Origin: Flagellimonas meishanensis | GTDB lineage: Bacteria; Bacteroidota; Bacteroidia; Flavobacteriales; Flavobacteriaceae | DNA: 64,000 nucleotides | Direction: 5' to 3' | Assembly (NCBI RefSeq): GCF_019880545.1 | Contig: NZ_JAINVW010000001.1 | Location: 1,302,001 to 1,366,000 of the forward strand | Notes under the pieces: model-generated | Told to the model about the DNA's origin: nothing | What the model saw: only the letters and a program-made list of their open reading frames with translations | Databases searched by the model: none | Made by a program: the position numbers and the translations under genes | Part shown: positions 7,294 through 17,010 of the stretch, one piece after another | Layout: each line of letters starts with the position of its first letter | How positions within the stretch are numbered: the first letter of the stretch is position 1

Positions 7294-7926
7294 TTATTTG
7301 CGCTTGGAAATTTCGTCGCGGAGCTTGGCGGCCTTTTCATAATCTTCGTTGGCTACGGCCTTTTTTAGTTCCGCATGGAGTTCTTCCATGGACATTTCAC
7401 GAAAACCATGGGTAGAGGTGCCGGACTCAATCTCCACCGCTTCACCTTCTTGAAGGATTTCATCGACCACAATGCTGTCATCATCCTCGTTCTCGTCTTT
7501 TTCCTTGGATGAAAATTTTAGGAAAATCCCTGCCTTGTCCAAAATGGTCTTGTAGGTGAAGATGGGTGCCTCAAAGCGAAGGGCCAATGCTATGGCATCG
7601 CTGGTTCGCGCATCGATGATTTCCTCAACCTTGTCCCTTTCACAAATGATGCTGGAATAAAACACCCCATCCACCAATTTATGTATGATCACCTGTTTGA
7701 CCACAATCTGGAACCGGTCGGCGAAATTTTTGAAAAGATCATGGGTGAGCGGTCGTGGGGGTTTGATTTCTTTTTCCAGTGCTATGGCAATGGATTGTGC
7801 CTCAAAAGCACCGATGACAATGGGAAGTTTTCGGTCACCCTCCACCTCATTCAAAATAAGGGCATATGCGCCATTTTGAGTCTGACTATATGATATCCCC
7901 TTTATTTTTAACCGTACTAAGCTCAT
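7294..7926 (-). CDS. Bifunctional-nuclease (DUF151) domain protein with UVR motif
   Basis: 210 residues. Residues 1-135 form a BFN/DUF151 domain (ILNEVEGDRKLPIVIGAFEA, then ARTSDAIALALRFEAPIF). A strongly acidic linker follows (about 140-170), and a C-terminal UVR motif at about 178-208 (MEELHAELKKAV, DYEKAAKLRDEI). BFN proteins have been described as nucleases in plants; the bacterial role is uncertain. The UVR motif mediates UvrB-UvrC contact and is found in other stress proteins such as McsA. This domain pair recurs in Bacteroidota. It probably forms an operon with the nucleoside transporter 10 bp downstream. Confidence 0.9.
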   Translation of the reverse strand: MSLVRLKIKGISYSQTQNGAYALILNEVEGDRKLPIVIGAFEAQSIAIALEKEIKPPRPLTHDLFKNFADRFQIVVKQVIIHKLVDGVFYSSIICERDKVEEIIDARTSDAIALALRFEAPIFTYKTILDKAGIFLKFSSKEKDENEDDDSIVVDEILQEGEAVEIESGTSTHGFREMSMEELHAELKKAVANEDYEKAAKLRDEISKRK

Positions 7927-8016
7927 ATTCTCCTCCTAAAACCCAAAAAGGCCATTCAAATAAGTGGCTTTGCCAGTTATCTGAACAGCCCCTTGCAGTG
8001 GGCAAATTAACAAAAT

Positions 8017-8985
8017 TTACCCGTTTTGGACCTTAAATTCCTTTAATTTTTCAATCAGTTTGGGCACCACTTCAAAGGCGTCGCCTACAATGCCATAATC
8101 CGCTGCCTTGAAGAAAGGAGCTTCTGGATCATTGTTGATGACCACTTTGGTTTTGGATGCACTTACTCCGGCCAAATGTTGTATGGCCCCGGAAATGCCT
8201 ATAGCTATGTAAAGATTACTTGCCACGGGCTTCCCTGTTTGGCCCACATGTTCACTGTGTGGTCTCCATCCTAGATCCGACACGGGTTTGGAGCAAGCGG
8301 TGGCTGCGCCGAGAACTTTGGCCAATTCCTCGATCATGCCCCAATTTTCGGGACCCTTAAGGCCACGTCCACCTGAAACAACGATATCGGCATCGGCAAT
8401 GGTCACCTTGCCCATTACTTTGTCCACCTCTACAGATTTGGTAGTGAAATCACCATCACCCAAAGAGGGGGCAAAATCTCCCACATTGACTGATGTGCTG
8501 TTTTCCACCGCACCGAATGCGTTGTTGGAAACCCCTATGATTTTGGTCTCGGAGGTGATTTCGGTATGGGCAAAACCTTTATTACTGAACGCCGTTCTTT
8601 TTACAACGAAGGGCGAAGTGCTCACCGGTGCCGCCACTACATTGGGCACATAACCCCCATTGCGTTTGGTAGTGAGTATGGGAGCCAGGAATTTTGTATC
8701 CGCGCTGGAACTCAAAATGATTACTTTGGCTCCTTCGGCTTCTGCCGCTTGGGCCAGGACATTGGCATAGGCCTTTGCATTGAAGGGGTTCAATTTTTCA
8801 TTTGAAACCTTCAATACCTTGGAAACACCATAGTTGCCCAATGTCTCATTTTCTTCATTGTTTATGGTGACCGCTGTAACGGTATCCCCAAGATCTTGGG
8901 CCACTTTGTGGGCATAGGAGGCCACTTCAAAGGCGTTCTTTTTGAATTTTCCTTTATCAGATTCGGTATAGACTAATACTGGCAT
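8017..8985 (-). CDS. etfA: Electron transfer flavoprotein, alpha subunit
   Basis: The FAD-carrying subunit of the ETF heterodimer, which takes electrons from acyl-CoA dehydrogenases and passes them to ETF-quinone oxidoreductase. 322 residues. Seen: an N-terminal nucleotide-binding-like domain (VLVYTESDKGKFKKNAFEVA), then the FAD domain with VSGGRGLKGPENW, CSKPVSDLGWRP, GQTGKPVASNLYIAIGISGA and a C-terminal INNDPEAPFFKAADYGIVGD. All the usual FAD contacts are in place. It lies 56 bp downstream of etfB in the same direction. The pair is divergent from pdhB across the 168-bp spacer with the 28-bp palindrome. Confidence 0.97.
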   Translation of the reverse strand: MPVLVYTESDKGKFKKNAFEVASYAHKVAQDLGDTVTAVTINNEENETLGNYGVSKVLKVSNEKLNPFNAKAYANVLAQAAEAEGAKVIILSSSADTKFLAPILTTKRNGGYVPNVVAAPVSTSPFVVKRTAFSNKGFAHTEITSETKIIGVSNNAFGAVENSTSVNVGDFAPSLGDGDFTTKSVEVDKVMGKVTIADADIVVSGGRGLKGPENWGMIEELAKVLGAATACSKPVSDLGWRPHSEHVGQTGKPVASNLYIAIGISGAIQHLAGVSASKTKVVINNDPEAPFFKAADYGIVGDAFEVVPKLIEKLKEFKVQNG

Positions 8986-9041
8986 GATTCTTTACAAATT
9001 TTTTGATTCCAAATTCCAAATGCAATTTGGTTTTTGATGTT

Positions 9042-9788
9042 TTAAATGACTTTGGCCTCGTTGTGCAAAAGGTCGACCAGTCCGGCTACATTGTCAGCTT
9101 CCACTAGTTTAACGGGACCTTTTGGGGCAGGTTTTTCAAATTTTTTGTCGTTGGTGCGCATTGGTGCGTCAACGGGATCGACCACGTTCAACTTTTTTTG
9201 TCGGGCCATCATGATACCCCTCATGTTGGGAATGCGCAGATCGCTTTCCTCCACCAATCCTTTTTGTCCGCCTATGACCAGGGGGAGTGAGGTGCTTATT
9301 TTTTCCTTGCCGCCATCAATTTCGCGAATGGCGGTGGCATTGGAGCCATCGACTTCCAGGCCTATGCAGGTGTTTACAAAATTCATGTCGAGCAGCGTGG
9401 CCAATATCCCTGGGACCATCCCACCATTATAATCAATGGATTCACGTCCACCTATAATAAGGTCATAACCGCCATTTTTGACCACTTCGGCCAATTGTCG
9501 CGCCACGAAAAAACCATCCGTGGGCTCGGCATCTACCCTAATGGCTTCATCGGCACCAATGGCAAGGGCCTTGCGTATGGTGGGTTCGGTCTGTGGTCCG
9601 CCCACGGTGGCCACATGCACTACCGCACCTTGTTTTTCTTTGAACCACATAGCGCGTGTGAGACCAAATTCATCGTTGGGGTTGATCACAAATTGTACTC
9701 CGTTTGTATCAAATTTGGTATCCCCTTCCGTAAAGTTGATTTTGGAAGTGGTGTCCGGTACGTTGCTGATGCAAACTAATATCTTCAT
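9042..9788 (-). CDS. etfB: Electron transfer flavoprotein, beta subunit
   Basis: The AMP-binding subunit of ETF, partner of the protein encoded at 8017. 248 residues, the normal length. Seen: MKILVCISNVPDTTSKINF at the N-terminus, INPNDEFGLTRA, the GGRESIDYNGGMVPGILA stretch that contacts AMP, and RIPNMRGIMMARQKKL, the recognition loop that docks on dehydrogenases. It is the first gene of the etfBA operon. A likely -7 box (TATCTTTG, minus strand) lies at 9811-9818, and the palindrome at 9832-9859 covers the -33 region, so a repressor or activator may act here. Confidence 0.97.
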   Translation of the reverse strand: MKILVCISNVPDTTSKINFTEGDTKFDTNGVQFVINPNDEFGLTRAMWFKEKQGAVVHVATVGGPQTEPTIRKALAIGADEAIRVDAEPTDGFFVARQLAEVVKNGGYDLIIGGRESIDYNGGMVPGILATLLDMNFVNTCIGLEVDGSNATAIREIDGGKEKISTSLPLVIGGQKGLVEESDLRIPNMRGIMMARQKKLNVVDPVDAPMRTNDKKFEKPAPKGPVKLVEADNVAGLVDLLHNEAKVI

Positions 9789-9810
9789 GGTATTTTTACG
9801 TTTTTCGCAT

Positions 9811-9818
9811 CAAAGATA
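9811..9818 (-). promoter_or_regulatory. Putative -7 box of etfBA
   Basis: TATCTTTG on the minus strand matches the Bacteroidota -7 consensus TAnnTTTG, 23 bp upstream of the etfB start. No clear TTG -33 element is present at the expected distance; that position is occupied by the palindrome. Confidence 0.5.
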
Positions 9819-9831
9819 GCTATAAAATCCG

Positions 9832-9859
9832 AAATTTATTATGCATGCATAATAAATTT
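9832..9859. promoter_or_regulatory. Perfect 28-bp palindrome between etfB and pdhB
   Basis: The half-site AAATTTATTATGCA is followed immediately by its exact reverse complement, with no spacer. It overlaps the expected -33 region of etfBA and lies 48 bp upstream of a -7-like box for pdhB. The length and symmetry suit a dimeric or dimer-of-dimers DNA-binding protein. With no loop and no T-tract, it is unlikely to be a terminator. Confidence 0.6.
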
Positions 9860-9906
9860 TGCTCTTTATTTGGATTTTTACAAACTCATGTTGTCCCAGT
9901 TTTTTC

Positions 9907-9914
9907 TATTTTTG
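9907..9914 (+). promoter_or_regulatory. Putative -7 box of pdhB
   Basis: TATTTTTG matches TAnnTTTG, 43 bp upstream of the pdhB ATG. A well-spaced TTG -33 element is not obvious, so the call is tentative. Confidence 0.4.
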
Positions 9915-9956
9915 CTTGCGTTTTAAAACGAACAGGACAAAACCGTAACGTAATAG

Positions 9957-10934
9957 ATGAAAACACTACAGTTCAGGGAAGCCATTGCAGAGGCAATGTC
10001 GGAAGAAATGCGAAGGGACGATTCCATTTATTTGATGGGCGAGGAGGTTGCAGAATACAATGGGGCATATAAGGCATCAAAGGGAATGTTGGATGAATTT
10101 GGCCCTGAACGTGTGATTGATACACCCATCTCCGAACTGGGATTTGCCGGTGTGGGGGTCGGTTCTGCCATGATCGGAAATCGCCCAATTATTGAATTTA
10201 TGACGTTCAATTTTTCCCTGGTGGGAATAGACCAGATCATAAACAATGCTGCCAAGATCAGGCAAATGTCCGGAGGACAGTTCAATTGCCCTATTGTTTT
10301 CAGGGGCCCAACGGCTTCCGCAGGACAATTGGCGGCAACGCATTCCCAGGCTTTTGAGAGTTGGTATGCCAACTGTCCGGGCTTAAAAGTAGTGGTGCCA
10401 TCAAATCCGGCTGATGCGAAGGGATTGTTGAAGTCTGCAATACGGGATGACGACCCAGTGATTTTCATGGAATCGGAACAAATGTATGGAGACAAGGGTG
10501 AAGTGCCCGAGGGCGAGTATACCATTCCGATAGGTGTTGCGGAAATTAAAAGGGAGGGCACGGATGTAACCATTATTTCCTTTGGAAAAATCATCAAAGA
10601 GGCATACAAAGCTGCCGATGAGTTGGAGAAGGAGGGAATAAGCTGTGAGATAATCGACTTGCGCACGGTTAGACCCATGGACCATGATGCCATCCTCAAG
10701 TCGGTCAAAAAGACCAATCGCATGGTAATTTTGGAAGAGGCCTGGCCATTTGGCAATGTGGCCACTGAAATCATCTATCATGTTCAGGACAAAGCGTTCG
10801 ATTATTTGGATGCACCCATCGTAAAACTGAATACAGCCGATACTCCTGCGCCGTATTCACCGACACTTTTGGCCGAGTGGCTCCCCAATCATGAGGATGT
10901 CATCAAAGCTGTTAAGAAAGTGTTATATCGTTAA
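9957..10934 (+). CDS. pdhB: Pyruvate dehydrogenase E1 component, beta subunit
   Basis: The beta chain of the thiamine-diphosphate E1 enzyme that decarboxylates pyruvate to feed the acetyl-CoA-forming complex. 325 residues, the usual length. Seen: the N-terminal REAIAEAMSEEMRRD, MGEEVAEYNGAYKASKGM (the glutamate that activates ThDP), DTPISELGFAGVGVGSA, GGQFNCPIVFRGPTASAG, and a transketolase C-terminal domain with DLRTVRPMDHDAILKSV and EEAWPFGNVATEI. The alpha chain is not in this window. The gene stands alone, ends at a strong terminator (10960-10993), and shares its upstream region with the divergent etfBA. A branched-chain E1-beta is a less likely alternative. Confidence 0.93.
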   Translation: MKTLQFREAIAEAMSEEMRRDDSIYLMGEEVAEYNGAYKASKGMLDEFGPERVIDTPISELGFAGVGVGSAMIGNRPIIEFMTFNFSLVGIDQIINNAAKIRQMSGGQFNCPIVFRGPTASAGQLAATHSQAFESWYANCPGLKVVVPSNPADAKGLLKSAIRDDDPVIFMESEQMYGDKGEVPEGEYTIPIGVAEIKREGTDVTIISFGKIIKEAYKAADELEKEGISCEIIDLRTVRPMDHDAILKSVKKTNRMVILEEAWPFGNVATEIIYHVQDKAFDYLDAPIVKLNTADTPAPYSPTLLAEWLPNHEDVIKAVKKVLYR

Positions 10935-10959
10935 TCATAATAAATTTGTAAACTATATT

Positions 10960-10993
10960 AGCCTCGCCTACTAATGTTGACGAGGCTTTTTTT
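10960..10993 (+). terminator. Rho-independent terminator after pdhB
   Basis: Stem AGCCTCG / CGAGGCT, a 13-nt loop, and a run of seven T. Confidence 0.85.
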
Positions 10994-11091
10994 AAGGAAC
11001 AGTTTTTGATAGAAATTACCCTTTAACCAAATTAGGACCAAACGCTCGGGAAAACCAAAAAATCGGTTTTCTTCTTGCCTACGTACAAATC

Positions 11092-13587
11092 ATGAAAAGA
11101 TTTCTGACTGTTTTCTTTTTCCTAACCTTTTTTGCCATTTTCTCCCAAACCAAGGTGGGGGGAATTGTTATCGATGAGTCGGGCAGCCCGGTTGCCTTCG
11201 CCAATATATTTTTCAAAAATTCCACAGATGGCACCATTACCAACGACAATGGCCGCTTTTATCTAGAGTCCGAGGAAACCTACCAAACCCTTTTAGTCTC
11301 TTTTATAGGATACGAGACCATTGAGCTGGAACTTCCCCAAAAGGTGAACTATGGGATGGAAATTGTGTTGATGGAGTCCGCCGAACAACTTCAGGAGGTG
11401 GTCGTCTATACCGGTAAACAGTCTAAAAAGAACAATCCCGCCATCGATATTCTAAAGAAAATATGGGCCAAGAAACGGGAAAATGGGGTTCGAAAATTCA
11501 AGCAGTACCAATATGATAAGTATGAGAAAATTGAATTTGACCTGAACACCATAGACAGTGCCCTGATAAAGAGCAAACTCTTCAAAGGTTTGGAATTCAT
11601 GTTCGAGAATTTGGACACATCCAGGATAACCGGAAAAACCTATCTGCCCATCTTCTTGAACGAAAGTTTTTCAAGAGTGTATGGGGACAACCAACTTGAG
11701 GCGGAGAAGGAGGATGTGCTCGGAAACAAGAATTCTGGATTCGAGGGAAACCAAGCAATCACCGCATTTGTTGAAGACCTTTATTCCGATTACGATATTT
11801 ATGACAATTATTTGAAGTTTTTTGACAAAAGCTTCACCAGTCCGCTGTCCAAAACCGGTGTGGATACCTATAATTATGTGCTTTCGGACAGTGCCTATAT
11901 CGACAATAAGTGGTGCTACAACATTATTTATTACCCAAGACGGAAAAATGAACTCACGTTCAAGGGTGACTTTTGGGTGAACGATACCACGTACGCCATC
12001 AAGAACATCAACATGCAGGTGACCAAAAGTGCCAATATCAATTGGGTAAAGGAAATCTACATTGAACAGGATTTTGAAGTGGTGAACGACTCTGTCTTTC
12101 TTTTGAAAAGGGACTATATGCTCAGTGATTTCAGCTTTTCAAAAAAAGAACAGTCCAGGGGGGTTTATGGCAAACGCACCACGGTGTATGATAATTATGC
12201 GTTCGACATCAGCAGGCCCGAGGAATTCTACAAGGCCGAATCCGATCCCTACGATCCCAGGGTGTTTTCAAGGGACAGCGTTTTTTGGAAAAACGCCCGT
12301 TTGGAAACCCTTAACGATGACGAGTCCGGTATATTTAAATTGTTGGACACGTTAAAAACGGTCCCCAAGTTCCGCACGTATTACGACATTGTGAGTATTT
12401 TGGGTTCCGGTTATATTGAAATCGATAAATGGAACATCGATATCGGTGACATCTACAGCACCTTTGGTTTCAACGATGCCGAAGGGACCCGGATACGGGC
12501 GGGGGCCAGGACCTATTTTGGGCAAAATGACACGTGGCGATTGGAAGGCTACATGGCCTACGGTTTTTCAGATAAGAAATTCAAGCATGGCTTTTCGGGC
12601 AAGTTTTTACTGGATCGGAAAACCCGATTGATCTTATCAGGGGGCAATAGAAGGGATATTGAACAATTGGGATTGAGTTTGACCAGTACCTCGGATGTAT
12701 TGGGCAGGAGCATTGCATCTTCATCATTGGTCACCGTGGGTGCCAACGATCGTTTGACGAACATCAACCTTTCCACTCTCAATCTTGAAATGGAGCCTGC
12801 AAAGAATTTTAGGATACGTTTGGGAGGTTCCTTTCGCACACTTGGTTCCGCCCTGCCCGAAGCATTCAGTTTGGAATACATCGATGAAGAAAGCCCGACA
12901 GGGATTGCTTCACAGGTCAAACAGTTCGACCTGAACACGACATTGATTTATACCCCGGGCAAACGGACCATAGGTTATGGTGTGGAAAGGGCAAACATCA
13001 ATGATGATCACAGTACGTTGGTCCTCAACTACACCAAAGGTGTAGAGGGTTTTTTGGAAAGCGATTTTGACTATCAACGTCTTCAGTTTTCCTACAGACA
13101 ACCTTGGCAAGTAGGTGGCATTGGCCGATTGACCAGTAGTCTGGAGCTTGGAAAAACTTTTGGAGAGGTGCCTCTGGCCCTGTTGAGCGTTATTCCCGGG
13201 AACCAAACACTGTTTTCCTTGTACAATACCTTTCCCAATCTGGATTTTTACGAATTTGTAACGGACACCTACGCCACATTGCACTTGGAGCATAATTTTA
13301 ATGGAAGATTGTTTTCCAGGATCCCTTTCCTAAGGGACTTCAACCTAAGGGAGATTGTGGGATTGCGGGGGGCATGGGGTCAACTATCCGAGGGGAACAT
13401 CGCCCTGAGTGCACCCACCAACATACCGCTGATGGCGCCGGAGGACCAAATCTATTGGGAATATTCCTTCGGAGTGGGCAATATCTTCAAAATATTGCGG
13501 ATCGATTTCAATTTTAGGGGCAATTACTTGAACAATCCTGATGCCCGACCCTTCGGCATCACGGGAACCTTTGGATTTAATTTTTGA
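11092..13587 (+). CDS. DUF5686 outer-membrane protein with carboxypeptidase-like regulatory domain
   Basis: 831 residues, exported. Seen: a signal peptide (about residues 1-18, ending FAIFSQ), a carboxypeptidase-regulatory-like beta-sandwich at about 20-105 (KVGGIVIDESGSPVAFANIF, then TNDNGRFYLES), then a long DUF5686 region of alternating amphipathic strands that ends in a typical outer-membrane terminal segment, GITGTFGFNF. Members are TonB-receptor-like barrels of Bacteroidota without an assigned ligand. It is monocistronic between pdhB and hppA. Length and ends look complete. A nutrient- or cell-surface role is inferred only from the architecture. Confidence 0.88.
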   Translation: MKRFLTVFFFLTFFAIFSQTKVGGIVIDESGSPVAFANIFFKNSTDGTITNDNGRFYLESEETYQTLLVSFIGYETIELELPQKVNYGMEIVLMESAEQLQEVVVYTGKQSKKNNPAIDILKKIWAKKRENGVRKFKQYQYDKYEKIEFDLNTIDSALIKSKLFKGLEFMFENLDTSRITGKTYLPIFLNESFSRVYGDNQLEAEKEDVLGNKNSGFEGNQAITAFVEDLYSDYDIYDNYLKFFDKSFTSPLSKTGVDTYNYVLSDSAYIDNKWCYNIIYYPRRKNELTFKGDFWVNDTTYAIKNINMQVTKSANINWVKEIYIEQDFEVVNDSVFLLKRDYMLSDFSFSKKEQSRGVYGKRTTVYDNYAFDISRPEEFYKAESDPYDPRVFSRDSVFWKNARLETLNDDESGIFKLLDTLKTVPKFRTYYDIVSILGSGYIEIDKWNIDIGDIYSTFGFNDAEGTRIRAGARTYFGQNDTWRLEGYMAYGFSDKKFKHGFSGKFLLDRKTRLILSGGNRRDIEQLGLSLTSTSDVLGRSIASSSLVTVGANDRLTNINLSTLNLEMEPAKNFRIRLGGSFRTLGSALPEAFSLEYIDEESPTGIASQVKQFDLNTTLIYTPGKRTIGYGVERANINDDHSTLVLNYTKGVEGFLESDFDYQRLQFSYRQPWQVGGIGRLTSSLELGKTFGEVPLALLSVIPGNQTLFSLYNTFPNLDFYEFVTDTYATLHLEHNFNGRLFSRIPFLRDFNLREIVGLRGAWGQLSEGNIALSAPTNIPLMAPEDQIYWEYSFGVGNIFKILRIDFNFRGNYLNNPDARPFGITGTFGFNF

Positions 13588-13688
13588 TTTGAGCAAAGCG
13601 GATCCACCTATTTGCATCCAGATTGTTCTGAAAAGCGGATAATGGACCTTTTTGTAATAGGCAGGTTTTTTATTAGTCTGTATTTTAC

Positions 13689-13696
13689 TACTTTTG
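13689..13696 (+). promoter_or_regulatory. Putative -7 box of hppA
   Basis: TACTTTTG matches TAnnTTTG, 34 bp upstream of the hppA ATG; a T-rich tract (13666-13672) occupies the -33 position. Confidence 0.5.
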
Positions 13697-13730
13697 CACG
13701 CATTGAAAAATTCTTAAATAACTACTAACT

Positions 13731-16133
13731 ATGGATTTGATCGTAAAGTTTTTGCCCGCATTTGGTATCCTGGGCTTGTTGTATGTGTTCATTAAGAACG
13801 TATGGATCTCAAAACAAGAAGTCGGGGACGAAAAAATGGCAAGAATTGCCAAAAACATTGCCGATGGCGCAATGTCCTTCCTAAAGGCAGAGTATAAAAT
13901 ATTGAGCATCTTCGTGATAGCCGTTGCCATTTTGCTCTATTTCAAAGGAAGCAATGAAGCAGGTTCCAATGGTATGGTGGCTGTTTCCTTTATAGTAGGG
14001 GCCATCTGTTCAGCTTTAGCTGGTTTCATCGGGATGAAAGTCGCCACCAAAGCTAACGTTAGGACGACCAACGCTGCTAGGACTTCTTTAGGCAAAGCAC
14101 TTGAAGTAGCCTTCGCAGGTGGAGCTGTAATGGGTCTTGGAGTTGTGGGACTTGGGGTTCTTGGATTGAGCGGTCTTTTCATGCTATATAGCGGACAAGG
14201 ATGGGAAATTGGTGAAGTGTTGAACGTACTTTCCGGTTTCTCTCTAGGGGCTTCTTCCATTGCGCTTTTTGCCCGTGTAGGTGGAGGTATCTATACCAAA
14301 GCTGCGGATGTTGGTGCGGACTTGGTAGGAAAGGTTGAAGCTGGTATTCCTGAAGACCATCCGTTGAACCCTGCAACAATTGCGGATAATGTTGGTGATA
14401 ATGTGGGTGATGTTGCAGGAATGGGTGCCGACCTTTTTGAATCTTATGTTGGTTCCATTATCGGTACCATGGTATTGGGAGCTGTATTTACAACCCTTCC
14501 GGAATTTGCAGGGGCTTATGATGGATTGGGAGCTGTTTATTTGCCCTTGGCGCTTGCTGCAATCGGAATCGTAATGTCCATCATTGGGACTTTCTTTGTA
14601 AAGGTGAAAGATGGTGGGAATCCACAGACTGCCCTTAATATTGGAGAGTTTGGTTCAGCAGCCTTAATGCTGATAGCCTCTTATTTCATTATAAACGCCA
14701 TGTTGCCTGAATCTTGGATTGAAGGCGGCAAGGAATTTTCAGCCATGGGTGTTTTTTGGGCCACCATCGCCGGTCTTGTTGCGGGTCTTGCAGTTGGTAA
14801 GGTTACAGAATATTATACAGGAACAGGAACTAAACCTGTTAACTCCATTGTACGCCAGTCTGAAACAGGTGCGGCTACAAATATTATTGCCGGTCTTGGA
14901 GTAGGTATGATGTCCACAATGATTCCTATTCTTTTGATTGCTACCGCAATTTTGGTTTCGCATCACTTTGCTGGTCTTTACGGAATTGCAATTGCTGCAG
15001 TGGGAATGTTGGCTAATACAGGAATCCAGTTGGCCGTTGATGCTTATGGACCAATTTCTGATAACGCTGGTGGTATTGCCGAGATGGCTGAACTAGATCC
15101 AGAAGTTCGTGAACGTACCGATAAGTTGGATGCCGTTGGGAACACCACCGCGGCCATTGGAAAAGGTTTTGCGATTGCTTCTGCAGCCTTAACAGCTTTG
15201 GCCTTATTCGCAGCCTTTATGAAAACGGCTAACGTAACCTCTATTGACGTTTCGCAACCAGATATTATGGCCGGTTTATTGATTGGGGGAATGCTTCCAT
15301 TTGTATTCTCCGCACTGTCCATGAACGCAGTAGGGCGTGCCGCAATGGCAATGATTGAAGAAGTTCGCCGGCAGTTTAGGGATATTCCTCAGCTTAAAGC
15401 TGCTTTGGAAGTGATGAGAGCTGTTGATTCAGATATGTCGAAAGCTACAGATGCGCAAAGAGCTACCTTCGATGCCGCAGATGGTGTAGCAGAATATGAT
15501 AAATGTGTCGCTATTTCAACACAGGCTTCCATTAAAGAGATGGTATTACCAGGTCTTTTGGCAATCGCTGTTCCCGTAGCGGTAGGATTTATTGGTGGAG
15601 CTGAAATGTTGGGCGGTCTTCTTGCAGGGGTTACCACTTGTGGTGTTTTGATGGCTATTTTCCAATCAAATGCAGGTGGTGCTTGGGATAATGCCAAGAA
15701 AACTATTGAAGGTGATGGTAGAAAAGGTTCTGATGCACACAAGGCTGCCGTTGTTGGTGATACCGTTGGTGACCCATTTAAAGATACCTCAGGTCCTTCA
15801 TTGAACATTTTGTTGAAGTTGATGTCCGTTGTTGCCTTGGTAATTGCACCAAGTTTGGTGAGCCTATCCCCTGCAGATGAGGTAAGTTTGCTCAAGGAAG
15901 ACGGCACAAAAATCTCCATTACCACAGAAGGTATGAAGGAAACCAAAGCTGTAGTTGAACAAATCAAGGTTGAATTGAGCAACACTGCCGAAGGCACCTA
16001 CAAGGCCATAGTGACTTCCACCGCCGAAGTTGAAGGTGAAATTGTTGAAGAAGTAAAGGAATTCACTGCCACTACCAAGGAGGAAGTGGAAAAACTGGTG
16101 GAAACCTATAAAAAATCAAAGACCAAGGAATAA
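13731..16133 (+). CDS. hppA: Membrane pyrophosphatase, K+-dependent, probably Na+-pumping
   Basis: Hydrolyses pyrophosphate and pumps cations out of the cell. 800 residues with about 16 membrane helices. Seen: the PPi site segments [11 protein letters not shown] (near 193) and [21 protein letters not shown] (219-239), and [15 protein letters not shown] near residue 680. Ala474 in [11 protein letters not shown] marks the K+-dependent group. Glu237 in DLFESY occupies the position used by Na+ pumps; K+-dependent H+ pumps have it four residues later. So Na+ (or Na+/H+) transport is inferred from known family rules. Odd: about 85 charged residues, mostly Glu/Lys/Thr, follow the last helix, a tail absent from the classic enzymes. 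Confidence 0.95.
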   Translation: MDLIVKFLPAFGILGLLYVFIKNVWISKQEVGDEKMARIAKNIADGAMSFLKAEYKILSIFVIAVAILLYFKGSNEAGSNGMVAVSFIVGAICSALAGFIGMKVATKANVRTTNAARTSLGKALEVAFAGGAVMGLGVVGLGVLGLSGLFMLYSGQGWEIGEVLNVLSGFSLGASSIALFARVGGGIYTKAADVGADLVGKVEAGIPEDHPLNPATIADNVGDNVGDVAGMGADLFESYVGSIIGTMVLGAVFTTLPEFAGAYDGLGAVYLPLALAAIGIVMSIIGTFFVKVKDGGNPQTALNIGEFGSAALMLIASYFIINAMLPESWIEGGKEFSAMGVFWATIAGLVAGLAVGKVTEYYTGTGTKPVNSIVRQSETGAATNIIAGLGVGMMSTMIPILLIATAILVSHHFAGLYGIAIAAVGMLANTGIQLAVDAYGPISDNAGGIAEMAELDPEVRERTDKLDAVGNTTAAIGKGFAIASAALTALALFAAFMKTANVTSIDVSQPDIMAGLLIGGMLPFVFSALSMNAVGRAAMAMIEEVRRQFRDIPQLKAALEVMRAVDSDMSKATDAQRATFDAADGVAEYDKCVAISTQASIKEMVLPGLLAIAVPVAVGFIGGAEMLGGLLAGVTTCGVLMAIFQSNAGGAWDNAKKTIEGDGRKGSDAHKAAVVGDTVGDPFKDTSGPSLNILLKLMSVVALVIAPSLVSLSPADEVSLLKEDGTKISITTEGMKETKAVVEQIKVELSNTAEGTYKAIVTSTAEVEGEIVEEVKEFTATTKEEVEKLVETYKKSKTKE

Positions 16134-16156
16134 CCTTGATTCATATAAAGTAAAGG

Positions 16157-16184
16157 AAAACCACGCCATTGGCGTGGTTTTTTT
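16157..16184 (+). terminator. Terminator between hppA and the convergent TonB-like gene
   Basis: An 11-bp perfect stem AAAACCACGCC / GGCGTGGTTTT with loop ATT and a T-run. The A-run on the other side lets it serve the convergent gene as well. Confidence 0.88.
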
Positions 16185-16194
16185 CTTCTCAATA

Positions 16195-16899
16195 CTATTG
16201 TAATTTGAAAGTAATGGGTATGGAAAAGGGAACCTTAACCGGATTTCCCCGTTGCTTCCCAGGAGTCATGACAGGAAGTTTTGAGATGATTCTCACGGCC
16301 TCTTGTTCCAATGTTTCGTGCGGACCGCGCATCCTCACTTCCGAGATGGTGCCGTCTTTTTGAATCGTGAACATGATGTTTACACGGCCTTGAAGCCCCA
16401 TTTCTTGCGCAATTTCAGGATATCGGAAGTGCTTCCTGATGTGTTTTTGCATCATTTCCTGAAAACAGGCCTTTTTGTCATTTTCGTTTTCGCAACCTGG
16501 AAAGACTGGGGCATCTTCTATCAATATCCAGGGAATTGTTTCTGTTTCATCGGTTTCCGCCACTTCAATATTGTTGACAGAAACAACTTGTGTGTCCTCA
16601 TTCGATTCTGATGGCGCAATAAAAGTCTCCACTTTATCGTCATCATCTTCCACAATTTCAATCACTGGAGGGGCCTGGATTATGGGTTTTGGTTTCGGCA
16701 GTTCAATCTTGGTAATGGGCACCTCTTCAATCAATTCATCCTGTATGGCCAAACGTGCATGGTCCCAATCAGTGGCTTTGTAATACGTTTTCCATTCCAG
16801 GGCCAAGTAAGCCAATAGGAGTATAAGAGTAAGCCCCATCAAAAAATAGATGGTGCTGTTTCTTTTTAAATCTAGATGTGGATGCTTTTTTGTTTCCAT
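16195..16899 (-). CDS. TonB-like energy-transducing protein
   Basis: 234 residues. Seen: a short cytoplasmic N-terminus, one membrane helix at about residues 17-38 (STIYFLMGLTLILLLAYLAL), a proline-rich then acidic periplasmic linker (IELPKPKPIIQAPPVIEI, then IVEDDDDKVE), and a C-terminal TonB domain from about residue 155 (YPEIAQEMGLQGRVNIMFTI, then VPFSIPITFKL). It would couple inner-membrane proton-motive force (through ExbBD, not in the window) to an outer-membrane receptor. It is a stand-alone gene convergent with hppA. Bacteroidota carry many TonB paralogues, so the partner receptor cannot be named. Confidence 0.9.
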   Translation of the reverse strand: METKKHPHLDLKRNSTIYFLMGLTLILLLAYLALEWKTYYKATDWDHARLAIQDELIEEVPITKIELPKPKPIIQAPPVIEIVEDDDDKVETFIAPSESNEDTQVVSVNNIEVAETDETETIPWILIEDAPVFPGCENENDKKACFQEMMQKHIRKHFRYPEIAQEMGLQGRVNIMFTIQKDGTISEVRMRGPHETLEQEAVRIISKLPVMTPGKQRGNPVKVPFSIPITFKLQ

Positions 16900-17010
16900 G
16901 ATTTTAATGTATTAGTTCAGCATCTAAACTATTCTGAAAACCATATGGAAAAAAGCAGGAATGAGGGAACGGGTAGTTTGGGTGAGGCACCGGCAGAATT
17001 GCCCCTTTTT

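Noticed and set aside
14179..15997. Several minus-strand frames of 66-202 codons inside hppA
   Set aside because: They are antisense frames in a gene with strong codon bias; none shows a start region or family motif.
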